Shown: piece after piece, positions 12,740 to 23,415 of the stretch
How the letters are laid out: every line of letters begins with the position of its first letter
How positions within the stretch are numbered: position 1 is the stretch's first letter
NCBI GenBank assembly: GCA_014529385.2
Contig: CM043955.1
Location: 143,040,140 to 143,104,139 of the forward strand
Source of the DNA: Adiantum capillus-veneris
Lineage: Eukaryota; Streptophyta; Polypodiopsida; Polypodiales; Pteridaceae
Length of the DNA stretch: 64,000 nt
Direction of reading: 5' to 3'
Position numbers and translations under genes: made by a program
The notes under the pieces: model-generated
The model's database searches: none
Seen by the model: only the letters and a program-made list of their open reading frames with translations
What the model was told of the DNA's origin: nothing

Positions 12740-12905
12740 CATACGTGTTTCTCGAATAACCCCTATCTAAGCTTAGCAATCTCATTGTGAATTCTGTCAG
12801 CCATGTGAATGTCTTGGCTAAGACTACAAGCCTTCAAGACTCTTTTCTCTCCCTTGCAATTTGAGTCCTTAGCGCATTGTTTCTTATTTCTTTCTAATTT
12901 AATTC
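12740..12905 (-). pseudogene. Third PPR fragment
   Basis: The minus strand gives RVLKACSLSQDIHMADRIHN, then EIAKLR-stop-GLFEK, and after a small deletion and frame change YAKCGALK. The phrase 'SQDIHMADRIHNEI' closely parallels 'TQDVHMDERIHDGI' of the fragment at 4900-5152, so both probably derive from one PPR subfamily. It lies just upstream, on the same strand, of the LINE remnant. It is clearly a pseudogene (stop plus deletion). Confidence 0.6.
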
Positions 12906-12934
12906 TCTGTTCACTCGAAGATTTTTTTTTTTTG

Positions 12935-13423
12935 GGAAATTACCAAAATACCCCTCTAATTTGAGGAAATTCCCAAAATACCCCTCAAATTTCAAAAATT
13001 CCCAAAATGCCCCTGATATTTTGTCATAAATTCCCAAAATGCCCTTCAAATTTTCCAAAATTCCCAAAATACCCCTGGTTGTGAGACTAAATTTCTCAAA
13101 AAATAAATTTTTCTATAGGTCTTCACAAGAAGAGTGATTGTCTATTGTACAAGATGCTAAAACTACAATTTGAGTTGGTTACGTAGGCTTTGGAGATGAA
13201 TTGCTTCATTATTTTTAGACATAATTGCCTTTTTTGCGATCATAACTGGTGACAAATTACATGTTGAGCACTCAAAAACGAATCTCAATTGTCAAAACGA
13301 ATGAAGATTAGAAAATCTTGAACATTCCAACCAAAATAGATACAAGGGTATTTTGGGAATTTTTGAAATTTGAGGGGTATTTTGGGAATTTCCTCAAATT
13401 AGAGGGGTATTTTGGTAATTTCC
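12935..13423. mobile_element. Foldback/MITE-like element with about 80-bp inverted termini
   Basis: The left arm (12935-13014) and the right arm (13343-13423) are near-perfect inverted repeats. Each arm is built from iterated units of the form 'aattcccaaaatacccctcaaa', and further diverged units continue inward on the left side to about 13080. The roughly 330-bp centre is non-coding. The outer ends abut T-rich tracts on both sides, so no target duplication can be called. No open reading frame is present; it would need a transposase supplied in trans. Confidence 0.75.
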
Positions 13424-14028
13424 TTTTTTTTTAAAATAAATGTTGTTAGGAGAAAACGTGTGAATACGGGCTTGTATAAGGCGCAACCCTTGACAGCCGG
13501 GTCGGATGGCAGCCGAAAGGAGATCTTGCGGAGCCCAGGCACACCTGGTTCTGGTTCCGAGGATTGGTTGAAGGGGAGAGAGGCTGGCTGGCTAGATTTT
13601 GGAAAGAAGGCTGCAATAATTGACGCTTTTTAAAAAGTGGGCCTGGGATGTGATGATGGCCTCCTGGGCCCTGGCTACTAGTCTTCTCTCTGTGTGGATG
13701 CTTTTCTAGGCCCAGCTCCCAACTTGTCCCAAGGCACCTTCTTGTCATTTCCACTCTTGTCTTGACTCGCTGGAGAGTAAAATGTGTGTGTGGGCGCGCG
13801 CCAGCGCTGCTGCTGGCGCCTGTTGTTTCTCTAGAGAGAGGAGAGAGAGGATACTAGATTTTAATATATAATTTAATATACTCTTTTTACGAAACCCCTC
13901 GGGCCCTAGTTTTAGCGAGAGAGAGTGGGCTGGCTTATAGGTGCTGCCGCGCCAGTGCTACGGTCTACCGCCTAGTTTTTACCAGCCGAGTCCCGAGAGA
14001 GAAAATGACGAAGGGAATGATAGGATTG

Positions 14029-14065
<37 letters not shown>

Positions 14066-15448
14066 GAGTCTTGTGAGTTGTGTCACGACTTGAAACTTGG
14101 AAGGCAGCAGCAGGTCACGGCCGATAGTAGCGAGAGTACACGCAGTGGTCATTTTCACAAGGGGGAGTACACCTAGAGAGAGACGTGAAGGCGCGTTTTT
14201 CTAGGTCCTCTACTCTCTAGTGTTCTAATTGTACGTTTAGAGAGAAGCTGTAAGATGGATTTAAGCTGCTGTCGGACAGTCGGGGCCATGGATGAAAAGC
14301 GAGGTTGCGTTGTGGTGTGCAGGCAGGCTGCTTGCTGCACTGTCCACACTCTGTTGCTGAGCAGTGAGAGTGAACTCTGTGTGTGTGTGTGTGTATGTAG
14401 GTAGTCGCCACTGCGCAGTGCGCACTTGCTGTGTGAAAATTTTACGTGCGAGCCTGCGAAACGGGGGCGGGGGGAGGGGTGCTCTCGTGCATGACAGGCA
14501 AGCAAACCAACAGCAAGCAGGTACTCTACTGGACTCTGGTGAGCAGGCTCATCTGCAATATAGGGTGACCGGCCGGAGCCCGGGGGCCGGGCCGCCGGGC
14601 CATATTTTTCTCTCTCTACAAGAGCTTCTTGAAAAATGATTCTGATTTTATGCTGTTGTGAGGCGGCTACTCAGCTTTGTCTGAAGAAAAAACATGCTCT
14701 GGAGTCTGGAGTGACCAAAAAAACAGCAGGCCTCTATGTAAAATTTCCGAATTCTTCTATGGTTCTCTCTCTCTCTCTCTCTCTCTCCCCCCCCCACATA
14801 CGTAGTATATGATATAATAATTATAATGCAGATAAAATACTATTACAATTTGCCGCTCGCTGCCTGCTCTTCAGAAGTTCAGATATTGGAAGCCTGCGAC
14901 TGTCCGTCTTTACCTCCCTGCGGAGAACAGCGTCCACAGTCTGACCCTGTTTTTCATACTCTTTTTCTCTGAGCTCTGTAATAGCAGAAGGCTATTATCA
15001 TTATTGTTTATGATCATGACCACTACGCAGGCCAACATGAACGGACCTTTGAAAGATTGCTGGTGATCACACGCCGCCTGCAAACGTCCTAGACTCTTTG
15101 ACCTTTCGGGTGGCAGGCGAGCCTTGCTGATGAGGTCCTCCACGCGCTCCCTCTCGATTCTCGACTTTCTGCGTCCTCTCCCGGCACCCGCTTGCGAGCA
15201 AGCTAGTTTTCCCACCGTCACATTGCTATTACTTTATCATCGCGCATGCACGGCACCTTCGCAAACTAGGCAGTGCTTCACAAAAACCTTCATATATTAC
15301 GATGTGGTCACTAGCATAATTGGAGGCTGGTCACACGAGGCAACAATGCATCTACCCAAGTAACTAATGCATAGCCTGACCACCCGCAAACAGAGTTCCA
15401 TGTGGCAATGAGCTCGTGCACTTGGAAAGGAATACAAAAATTAGCGGC

Positions 15449-15493
<45 letters not shown>

Positions 15494-15647
15494 ACGACGC
15501 TGAGACCGTGCATATAGAGGCTCAAGTTGTGTTCGCGTCTCTCTAAAAGTTGTTATTTGTTAGCAAAAGTTACCAATGACCAAGTATTGTAGGTAGTCTC
15601 AATGTCCCTCTCATTCCGTGTGCATGACTGCTTGCGAGTGAGTGAGT

Positions 15648-15697
<50 letters not shown>

Positions 15698-15741
15698 TAG
15701 AGAGATTAATGACTTCCATTGTGAAAGAATGTTGTGTGTAT
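13424..15741. other. GC-richer, microsatellite-dense region without recognised gene
   Basis: Base composition is visibly higher in GC than the neighbours (for example 13780-13830 and 14560-14610, rich in CG and GCC). Microsatellites are frequent: (GA)n 14030-14061, (GT)n near 14379-14394, (CT)n 14764-14787 followed by poly-C, (GA)n 15451-15489, and (GT)n(GA)n 15650-15696. Open frames are short on both strands and show no family signature. It could be a promoter/5'-UTR-like or former genic region, but nothing in the sequence proves it. Confidence 0.4.
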
Positions 15742-15756
15742 CCCGGGGGATTCACT
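15742..15756 (+). repeat. Single terminus of the CCCGGGGG-TTCAC MITE family
   Basis: CCCGGGGGATTCACT differs by one base over 14 from the terminal repeat of the MITE at 27945-28193, and 'aagaggtatttaatccctt' about 130 bp inside resembles that MITE's interior. No matching inverted end was found before 16300, so this copy is truncated or diverged. Confidence 0.5.
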
Positions 15757-16181
15757 CTTTATAAACAAGGACATGCCATCTACACATGGGATTGAAGAGT
15801 TTTAAGAAACCCTTTATTTACAATAAGTATAAGCAATTCTCGGGGAGTCCACCATGTAAAAATTGCATATAGCACGTGCGAACAAGAGGTATTTAATCCC
15901 TTGCTTGTATATTTTCAAGTATTATATGTATCCCTTATGTATGCATTTTTGTAAAAAAAACTAGCCCTTATGTATGAAAATTTTCACTTTCTCAATTAAA
16001 AAACTCTTTATGTAAGTACATTTACATGTACCTAATCATAAATCCCTTATTTTGTTCGCATGTTCTACTAGCTCCATCTTTCTCTCTGATCCTGTCTGCG
16101 TCTTCCTCTCCCTCTCTCTACTTGCTGCTCCTGGTAGATTTTATAAAAGATTGTCCAGGCTTACTAATACTAAGTCTCACA

Positions 16182-16195
16182 TGACCATAGCCTAA
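16182..16195. repeat. Outward-facing end of a Tourist-like element
   Basis: TGACCATAGCCTAA is identical to the right end of the Tourist-like MITE plus its TAA at 30038-30051, and the preceding 'taagtctcaca' resembles that arm. It implies a second family member whose body lies to the left of this point; no left end was found. Confidence 0.4.
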
Positions 16196-16271
16196 CTTAA
16201 AAAAGAATTCACATTGAACCTCAACAAGAGTCAATGATCATGCCTTGATAATCCCAAAGTTACAAAAGGGT

Positions 16272-16305
<34 letters not shown>

Positions 16306-16311
16306 CTACTG

Positions 16312-17871
16312 TGTAATGGAATTTGCCTATTCAATTTGAGAATAGCGGAATTTAATGAGAGTACTTTCAAGAAATGATTTTGTGAGCATAGCGGGTAGAC
16401 ATAATTGAAGATAGCAACATAATCATAGCAATTAGTTAACTTGGCATAGACAATACTTTTGCAAGAGAGAGAGTTTAGAGAACATGACAACAATTGAGGA
16501 CCGGATTTATGTGGAGCCGGTCCACCCTCCAATAGGCATTTGTATTATGATTTCTCCCATAAAAAGAGACTTGTTACAATACAGTCTTTGTGTTCCTTGT
16601 GACCTAGGTGATGCCATGAAGATGGAAGGCTTCATGCACCACAAACATAACATAAACTTGAAGAAAGCTTTAACTATCCCAAGTCTCAGTCCCAAGACCT
16701 CAAACACCTTCGAAGGTGGAGAGAGCTAGCAGGGAATGAGGGTAGGGAAGAGGAAGAAGAAACATTTGGTAGGAGAAAGAATTAGTTCCTCACTTATCAT
16801 ACTCTTGTTGCTAGCATACATAATAGCATAGTAATGAAGAAGAAGGATATGGCAAGCTTAAGCATTGAAGCATGGCTCTTGGTTGGATTTGCACTCCATA
16901 GCCAAGAGTGTTGGTGTAGGCTCTCAACCTCTACTTGCTTGGAGAGGGAGCTCTTGCACTTTGCATATCACACAATGAGAGTGCTTGTGAGTGTGTGTGG
17001 GTGAGTATACCCCCTAGGCACCCCCCTAGCTTGCTTGGGTCGACCCCCCCTTGTAGCTCATGCCTGAAGCTCATTGGACCCTTCCAGGCCTAGCCAATCA
17101 CAAGCAAGAGCCATTACAAGCAACATGGGTAGCCTTGGGACAAGTGTCCCCCTTTCCCCTTTGAGAGAGAGGACTTGATAAATGCTAAAACAATTAGATA
17201 ATTCATGTAATTTATCATTGGACCCCTTTGAAGCCTAGCCAATAGGCTTCAAGCAACACATGAAGGTAACATGGGTAGGGGCCTGACATGTGTCCTTGCT
17301 GCCTCTTCAAGTTGGGCTTCCCTTGTGTGTGTGAGTGGGTGTTCTCTCTCTAGCCCCTAGGAAAAGGGCTCGCCCCCCCTCTTGTAGGAATGCTTTTGAC
17401 TTTTAGGTGATCAAGCACCTTACTCACCAAGCATGACAAAGCACTTGAACTAGGGGGTGTTCCCACAAGCATCTCAGGCAAGCTTCTCAAGGCACCTCAA
17501 GTACTTTAATCATGCAGCAAGTCAAGCACCTCAAGCATGGAGAACACCTCAAGCATGACAAGCACCTCGAGCTTGGGCCGGGTTCCCACCTCAAGCTCAG
17601 CCCTAGCTTACTTAAGGTCAAAGGAATTTTACACACATTTATTGGAGGTCTTCAATGAAGCTAACCCTAAGGTCTTATGCTCCATTGGTTAGCCTTGCTC
17701 TTTGATAGACCATCTCCCTTTTGGGCCCCTTTACCATTGGCCCCGTGTTGAGATAGATCTATAAGCACATACCTATATCTTAACACTTGTTCTCGTTTAT
17801 TCTCCCACATTAAGTGATCAATTTAATATGATAAAATCATTTGGGGTAGTTAGATATTAGATTTTATGACA
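16312..17871 (-). repeat. gypsy-1 3' LTR
   Basis: 1560 bp, from TGTAATGG to ATGACA on the + strand, with TG...CA ends. It carries fewer copies of the 18-bp 'tcaagcatgacaagcacc' unit near 17530-17570 than the 5' LTR. Confidence 0.95.
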
Positions 17872-17886
17872 TTACCTCTCTCTTGA
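17872..17886 (-). other. gypsy-1 polypurine tract
   Basis: On the minus strand the bases just before the 3' LTR read CAAGAGAGAGGTAA, a purine-rich tract in the position used to prime plus-strand DNA synthesis. Confidence 0.75.
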
Positions 17887-18231
17887 AATCATAGTCGTCC
17901 TCGACTATGAGGTAGAAAAGATAAAGTCTTAGTCATTAGTCAATCGTACTTAGCGGGTAAAGGATCCCTTTTTACCCTATGACATCTTTCCAAGATGGAT
18001 GACTAATCCATTTGGTGCTTGGGAGACATAGCTGCCGCAAGCATGTCTGCTCTTTAGTCCATTTTATTCTCCCAAAGTAGAGTGACAAATTCTACTTGGT
18101 GTTTGAGAGACGTCGTCATCACAAACATGATTCTAAGCATGCATACTAGTTAAATTTTGTGCACAATTAAAAAGAGGACTAGTCATATAAGACAAAAACA
18201 TGAGTTATTTAAAAGAAATTTGTACATTTGC

Positions 18232-18702
18232 TTACTCTAATGTAGCATTGTAAGCATTGACAAGGTTCATACTATCCTTAAGTTGTACTCCTTGCATCCA
18301 TTTAGCATCTTCAAAAGGATAATTTTTGAACTTAATAAGATACTGTCGGATAATCTTACCATGTCGTAGTACCTTGTCTTCATGCCGAAGGATAGCTTCG
18401 GGTTGTAGCACCTCTTCTTGGTCTTCAACTTCGGGAGGGTCTTCAATAATTGGTTCAATTGGTGGCTCTCCTTTGTAGGGCTTAAGTAAGCTTACATGAA
18501 AGGCATTGTGTATAAGCCAATGGTTGGGCAACTTGAGTTGATAAGCCGTCTCATTGATAGGCTTCAAGATTTGGAAAGGACCATAGTATATTTTTGCTAG
18601 TTTAGTATAATACTTTTGATGGCCCGTAGGATTTTTGCCCGTTGTTTGCCTTAATCGAGCCTTAGGAAACTTGAGTAAGACCCAATCATTTTCTTTGAAC
18701 AT
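18232..18702 (-). pseudogene. gypsy-1 integrase C-terminus with GPF module and chromodomain
   Basis: This 156-codon open segment begins after the integrase core. It carries the GPY/F-type motif (IYYGPFQILK, around residues 38-47), then NAFHVSLLKPY, an acidic linker, and a chromodomain-like tail whose core reads RQYLIKFKNYPFEDAKWM. Chromodomains on Ty3 integrases direct insertion to particular chromatin marks. It is separated from the upstream integrase frame by a frameshift and about 40 bp, so it would not be translated as one polyprotein. The same tail is present in gypsy-2. Confidence 0.85.
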
Positions 18703-18741
18703 TAAGGCTCTTCTGTGCTTATCAGCAGTAGCTTTTTGCCT

Positions 18742-19533
18742 TTATTGAGAGATGGCTATAGCCTCCCTAATCTTTTGAAAAGATTCTTGTAGGTCACGGC
18801 TATACTCAGCGGCGGCGAAGATTTTCCCATGTACTTTCAGTAGCAAGGGACTTTTAGGTCTTCCTTCTATGATCTCGAAAGGTGCTTTGCCCGTAGAAGT
18901 ATGTACAGTATTATTGTAGGCATACTCTACTAGCGGTAAATACTTTTCCCATTGTGAGCGTTGATCTACTTCGGTAACATAAGTCTTGAGTAGATCGAGT
19001 ATCGTAAGATTGGCTATCTCACTTTGGCCATCCGTTTGTGGGTGATAGGCCGAAGAGAAATTCAATCTTGTTCCTAGATTTTCAAAGAGACCTTTCCAGG
19101 AATTACTGGTCATTCTAGGATCTCTATCTGACACGATGGATGTGGGTAATCCATGGTGTTTGAAAATCTGAGATATGAAGAGAGTTGCCATTTGATGTGC
19201 CTTAATAGTCTTTTTGACAGGAATAAAATGTGCTTGCTTGCTAAACCTGTCGACTATTGTCCATATTCCTGTATTCCCATGGATAGACTTGGGTAATCCA
19301 AAGATGAAATCCATGGATATACTCTCCCATGGTGAATTTGGAATAGGCAATGGCTGGAGTAATCCAGGTTGCTTCCCTCTATCATACTTGGTCTTTTGGC
19401 ATACTACACATTTTGAAACATACTCTTGTATGTAGGCTTTCATGGTAGGCCAATAGAAATACGTCTCTACTCCTCGGAGAGTAGGTTGAATACCTCTATG
19501 CCCTGCATATGGAGGAGCATGGGATTCATACAT
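18742..19533 (-). pseudogene. gypsy-1 integrase, zinc and catalytic domains
   Basis: 263 codons. The N-terminal HHCC zinc finger is seen as HAPPYAGHRG ... CVVCQ. The catalytic DDE triad is in place: Asp in TIVDRFSKQ, Asp in SIVSDRDPRM, and Glu in TDGQSE. Integrase joins the cDNA ends to host DNA and makes the 5-bp duplication seen here. All key residues are intact within this segment, but it is out of frame with RNase H upstream and with the chromodomain piece downstream, so this copy should not produce a working polyprotein. Confidence 0.9.
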
Positions 19534-19653
19534 AACCTCTCACGAAGGGAATGGGTAACACATAGCCTATTGCCGTGGAGAAGATAACCATCCTGCAAGG
19601 TGAATGGTTCCTCTTTCTTCCCCAAAGCAAGGGCTGACATTATGTCTCTAAAG

Positions 19654-20259
19654 TCAGGGTTTAGCATACTCATCTATCATAGAGGATAGATCATTGTGAG
19701 TAGCTATAGACACCGCATTAACTTTTGGTCGTCGTGAAAGTGCATCGTGACTTGATTTGTGCTTACCAGCTATGTGAGCAATATGAAAATTAAATTGCGA
19801 AAGAAAATTTGCCCACCTCATTTGTTTGTCGGAAAGCTTGGTTTGCGTCATAGAAATACTTGAGACTTTGGTGGTCGGTTTCGTAGGATAAATGGAGTCC
19901 CCAATAGGTAGTGCTTCCATGTGTCTAGGGCATGTAGAACAGCTAAAAGCTCTTTCTCATAAATGCCCAAGACTCGTTCATCACCATTGAGCCTTCGGCT
20001 CTCATATGCTATGGCATGCCCTCTTGAAGCAAAACCGCTCCAAGGCAATCACCACAAGCATCACATTGGACCTCAAAGGGCTTTGAGAGATCCGGAAGCA
20101 CGAGGACTGGTTGGAAGTAAGCTTCTCTTTGAGTTTTTCAAAAGCATTTTGCTCCTTAGCAGTCCATACAAACTTAACGTTCTTCTTCTTGGTTAAGTCG
20201 TGTAGTGGTCCTGCCACTTGAGAGAATTTTGCTATGAAGCGTCTATAGTATGCACACAT
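19654..20259 (-). pseudogene. gypsy-1 RT connection and RNase H region (frameshifted)
   Basis: The pieces fall in different frames: MCAYYRRFIAKFSQ and HDLTKKK near 20160-20259; GHAIAYESRRL and YEKELLAVLHALDTWKHYLL near 19900-20040; KLSDKQMRWANFLSQF and HIAGKH near 19740-19850. These are the standard Ty3 RT thumb, RNase H and tether sequences, which degrade the RNA template. Comparison with the open gypsy-2 counterpart at 37776-39047 shows at least three frame changes and small deletions in this copy. Confidence 0.85.
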
Positions 20260-21280
20260 ACCAAAAAGCTTCTTAGCTCATGTAGATTCCTTGGGTTAGG
20301 CCATGATTTTATTACCTCTAACTTTGATGGATCCATACAAATACCATCGTGAAGATAATATGGCCTAGATATTGAATCTCTTGAAGGAAGATTCACTTTT
20401 CTTTTGGTTGAGAAAAAGTTTGTTCTCCCTCAAGGCTTGAAAAATCACTTGGAGATGTTGCTTATGTTCCCTCCCAAAGACTTGGAGTAGATGATGATAT
20501 CATCGAAGAACACTCCAGTGAATTTCGATATGGTCTAAAAATTTTCTCCATCAAACGATTGAACGTAGCTGGTGCATTAGTCAAGCCAAAAGGCATGACT
20601 AGATATTCATAAAGACCAAATGTTGTGCGAAACGCGGTCTTTTAGATATCCTCATCCACTATCCTTATTTGATGATAGCCACTCTTAAGGTCAATCCTAC
20701 TAAGTAGGTAGAGCCTTGTAGCTTATCAAACAGATCTTCTACCCGAGTACGGGACATCTGTTTTTTTTAATAGTGATATGGTTTAGTGCTCGATAGTCAC
20801 ACACATAACGGTATGTACCATCTTTCTTTTGCACTAAAAGACTGAGAACAAAAGGGAGAGGAACTAGGCCTCACCATCCCTTTGTCTACCAGCTCTTGTA
20901 CTTGCCTCATGATCTCCTCTTGTTGAGCTTGTGAGACTCGATAAGGAGGTTTGTTAGGCGGTGAGCTTCCTGGAAGGAGCTCAATACGATGGTCATCATC
21001 CCCTCGTTTTGAGGTAGGTCCATAGGGATATCATCGATGAACACATCTTGGAATCCTTTAGAAAAGTAGACAAGTCATAACTCTTCTTGAATCCTATCAT
21101 TTTCATTTGATGAAACATTATTAGCTTTAAGAGACTCTTTGACATAAATCATGTACGCAGAAACTGAGCTCTTCATTGATTATCAAAAGAAAGAGGATTT
21201 ACAAGTGGAATAGTGCGACCAACGCTCACTAGCATCTACATACATGTTCTTTCCCCTGTAGGTGAAGTAAATTCTCCTTT
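20260..21280 (-). pseudogene. gypsy-1 reverse transcriptase core (decayed)
   Basis: No long open frame survives, but the catalytic box FFDDIIIYS is readable on the minus strand near 20483-20522, preceded by FTGV. The surrounding sequence aligns base for base in style with the gypsy-2 RT (about 39070-39550). FxDD with a Phe is common in Ty3 RTs. Multiple single-base gaps break the frame. Confidence 0.8.
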
Positions 21281-21451
21281 CAGGGAACTCATGTTGGCAG
21301 CCATGCGATCAAACCATGGTGCCCCCAGGATAACATCCTGATGTTGGAGGGAGAGATGAAGAAGTCTTCTTTGTCGACATAGCTTTGGACATGAAGCCTC
21401 ACTTCCCAATCAAGGGAGTAACGGAGGCTTTGTTGTCCCCTGAAAGCTGCA

Positions 21452-21760
21452 TCAGCTGTTACTATATCTCCCCATCTCAAAAGCTTGAATGCCCAACTTG
21501 GTGGCCAACTCTATTGATATGAAGTTGAGAGTAGAGCCAGGGTCAAACAAGATGAAGGCATCATGCTCTCGTACCTTTCCCCAAGCATAGGAGAGTGATG
21601 ATCCTTTGCAATGAGCATCCTCTTTTGGAGCTTCGATGGTGGAAGCCCTAGGAGTCTCATTGCGAGTATTCTTCTTGGGCAAGAACGATAGCCATGTCCA
21701 TGCTCCCCACACTTGAAACACTTATGGTCCTTGCGAAAACCTTCAAGCTCTTCAGAGAGA
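21452..21760 (-). pseudogene. gypsy-1 protease and CCHC zinc knuckle
   Basis: The nucleocapsid knuckle CFKCGEHGHGYRSC (C-X2-C-X4-H-X4-C) is encoded at 21679-21720. The aspartic protease signature AFILFDPGST and FISIELATKLGI follow in the 89-codon frame at 21452-21721. The protease cuts the Gag-Pol polyprotein; the DPGST form is a known plant Ty3 variant of D-T/S-G. A frameshift lies between knuckle and protease. Confidence 0.85.
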
Positions 21761-21949
21761 GTTTGTTTTTACCTTTGTAAACTCCCTTCTCCTTGGACCG
21801 ATTGTTGTTGTTGTTGTTGGAAGTGCCTTGGGAATTATTTTGAGCATTGGATTTCCCCTTTGCATCATTTTTATCTTTGTTTTCCATGGGCTTTGACATT
21901 ACGTCTAGCCCCTTGATGGAAATTGATGCGTGAAGCAACCATGGTGTGG

Positions 21950-22990
21950 TGGATTACTTCGGTAATAGTACCGGGCCGTTGAGAGTTGATATATTCGGCC
22001 ATCTCTTCAGGTAATCCCGCACAGAATTGCTGTCTTTGCTCGGCAAAGTCTATCTTTTGAAAGACAGTAGCTTTGAGATGTAAATCCCAAAACTTATCTA
22101 CATACTTGTTGATAGACTCATGAGAGGAGCTTCAAGCCGCGCCATTCGGTAAGAACTTTATCTTTAGTATCGCTTGGAAGAAATTGCTTCATGATGGAAA
22201 CTCGTAAAGTTTTTCCATGTCTTTGGGCTTCTCCATTGCCACGAAGGCTAGCCCACCATTGACGAGCTGATTTTTGGAAGTGCATAGCTACATGGCGTAG
22301 CTTGGAGGACTCTGTGAAGCCCTCGTCCCCAAAGGCCGCATCAAATTGCTGATAAAGGCCAACACTTGTCGGTAGCACCAAAGGTGCCATCGTAGGTGAG
22401 AAAAGAGATACTCTTTCCTCCCCTCCTTGAACTTCTTTAGCTTTTGTGACCTTCGCCATCAAGAAATGATTTGCGATGCCCTCCCCTCTTGTATTCTCTA
22501 GGAGAATAGCCATAACTTTCATCGGAAGAGAAGGAAGGTGAAGAAAAGGAGAAGAGGGTGACCTCTTCCTAGCCCTTTTTTTCCTTTGTTTCCTCTCTTG
22601 CCTTTGAGAGTGATGAGGAGAAGACACTATGGTTGCTCTTTTCCTCTTGGGAGGAGTAGGCGATCGTCTAGACCGCCTTCTTCGTGGAGCCACATCTTCA
22701 GAAGAACTTAGACTTTCATTGCTTTCTTTCTCTTTTGGATTCCTCCTCTCGAATGGGAGAGAGTCTTCTTTTGGGGCTCTTCAAGAGGCCTCCTAAGCTC
22801 TCTCTCCTCTTGGAGAGGAAGGGAAATTCCATAGGCACGAAGTTGTTGAGTAACTTCGGCTTGCAAGGTAGGGTTGCCCATAGCTTGTTGCAACCTAGTC
22901 ACAAGATAATTTACAAACATGGGAGCATCATCATTAGCACCTCATGTGCAAAATCAAAGCTATCAATGTTCATTCTACTCTCTTGATTAT
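21950..22990 (-). pseudogene. gypsy-1 gag
   Basis: Gag forms the virus-like particle. The N-terminal part (22708-22920) includes LVTRLQQAMGNPTLQAEV. The middle (22118-22693) is Arg/Ser/Pro-rich (MAPRRRRSRRSPTPPKRKR) and then gives the capsid-like block SSKLRHVAMHFQKSARQWWA and SIMKQFLPSD. A frameshift separates the two. The intact-looking gypsy-2 gag at 40790-41737 has the same order. Confidence 0.8.
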
Positions 22991-23401
22991 TGTCAGCCAT
23001 GTTAACAAAATTTTATGTATGTACTTAGTGTATGCTTTGGCAATTCAAAACCTTAGTTGCCACTCCTCTTAGCCTTTGAAAATCGGCTCTTAAGTATCTA
23101 CACCCACGGCTCAAAGTGGTTAATTATTGAGAGTAGAGGAGTAGGTCTAACATAGCAGAGTTGCCAAGGGCTAGCTCCTTTCGGACTTCTTATGGCTCAA
23201 TAATGGTAAAGCCGTAGGCAAGTCTAAAAAACTCCATTATTAAGTCCAAAGCTCCTGAGGTGTGCACCATCCCCCACATAGTGGGCTTAACAAAACCGGT
23301 ATTAGATCCCAGTTCCACTTACTCTATTTATAATTAACAACATCAACCATTTATAGGCTACTTAAGGACCTCTCTTCTTAAGCAAGAAAAGAGAAACCAA
23401 A

Positions 23402-23414
23402 TGCTCTGATACCA
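23402..23414 (-). other. gypsy-1 primer binding site (initiator Met tRNA)
   Basis: The minus strand reads TGGTATCAGAGCA one base inside the 5' LTR. This matches the 3' end of plant initiator-Met tRNA, the usual Ty3/copia primer. Confidence 0.9.
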
Positions 23415-23415
23415 A

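Noticed and set aside
13446-13754. 102-codon minus-strand frame in the GC-richer region
   Set aside because: Composition is His/Pro/Ser-rich without a motif, and a comparable plus-strand frame overlaps it; neither shows codon bias or neighbours that support a gene.
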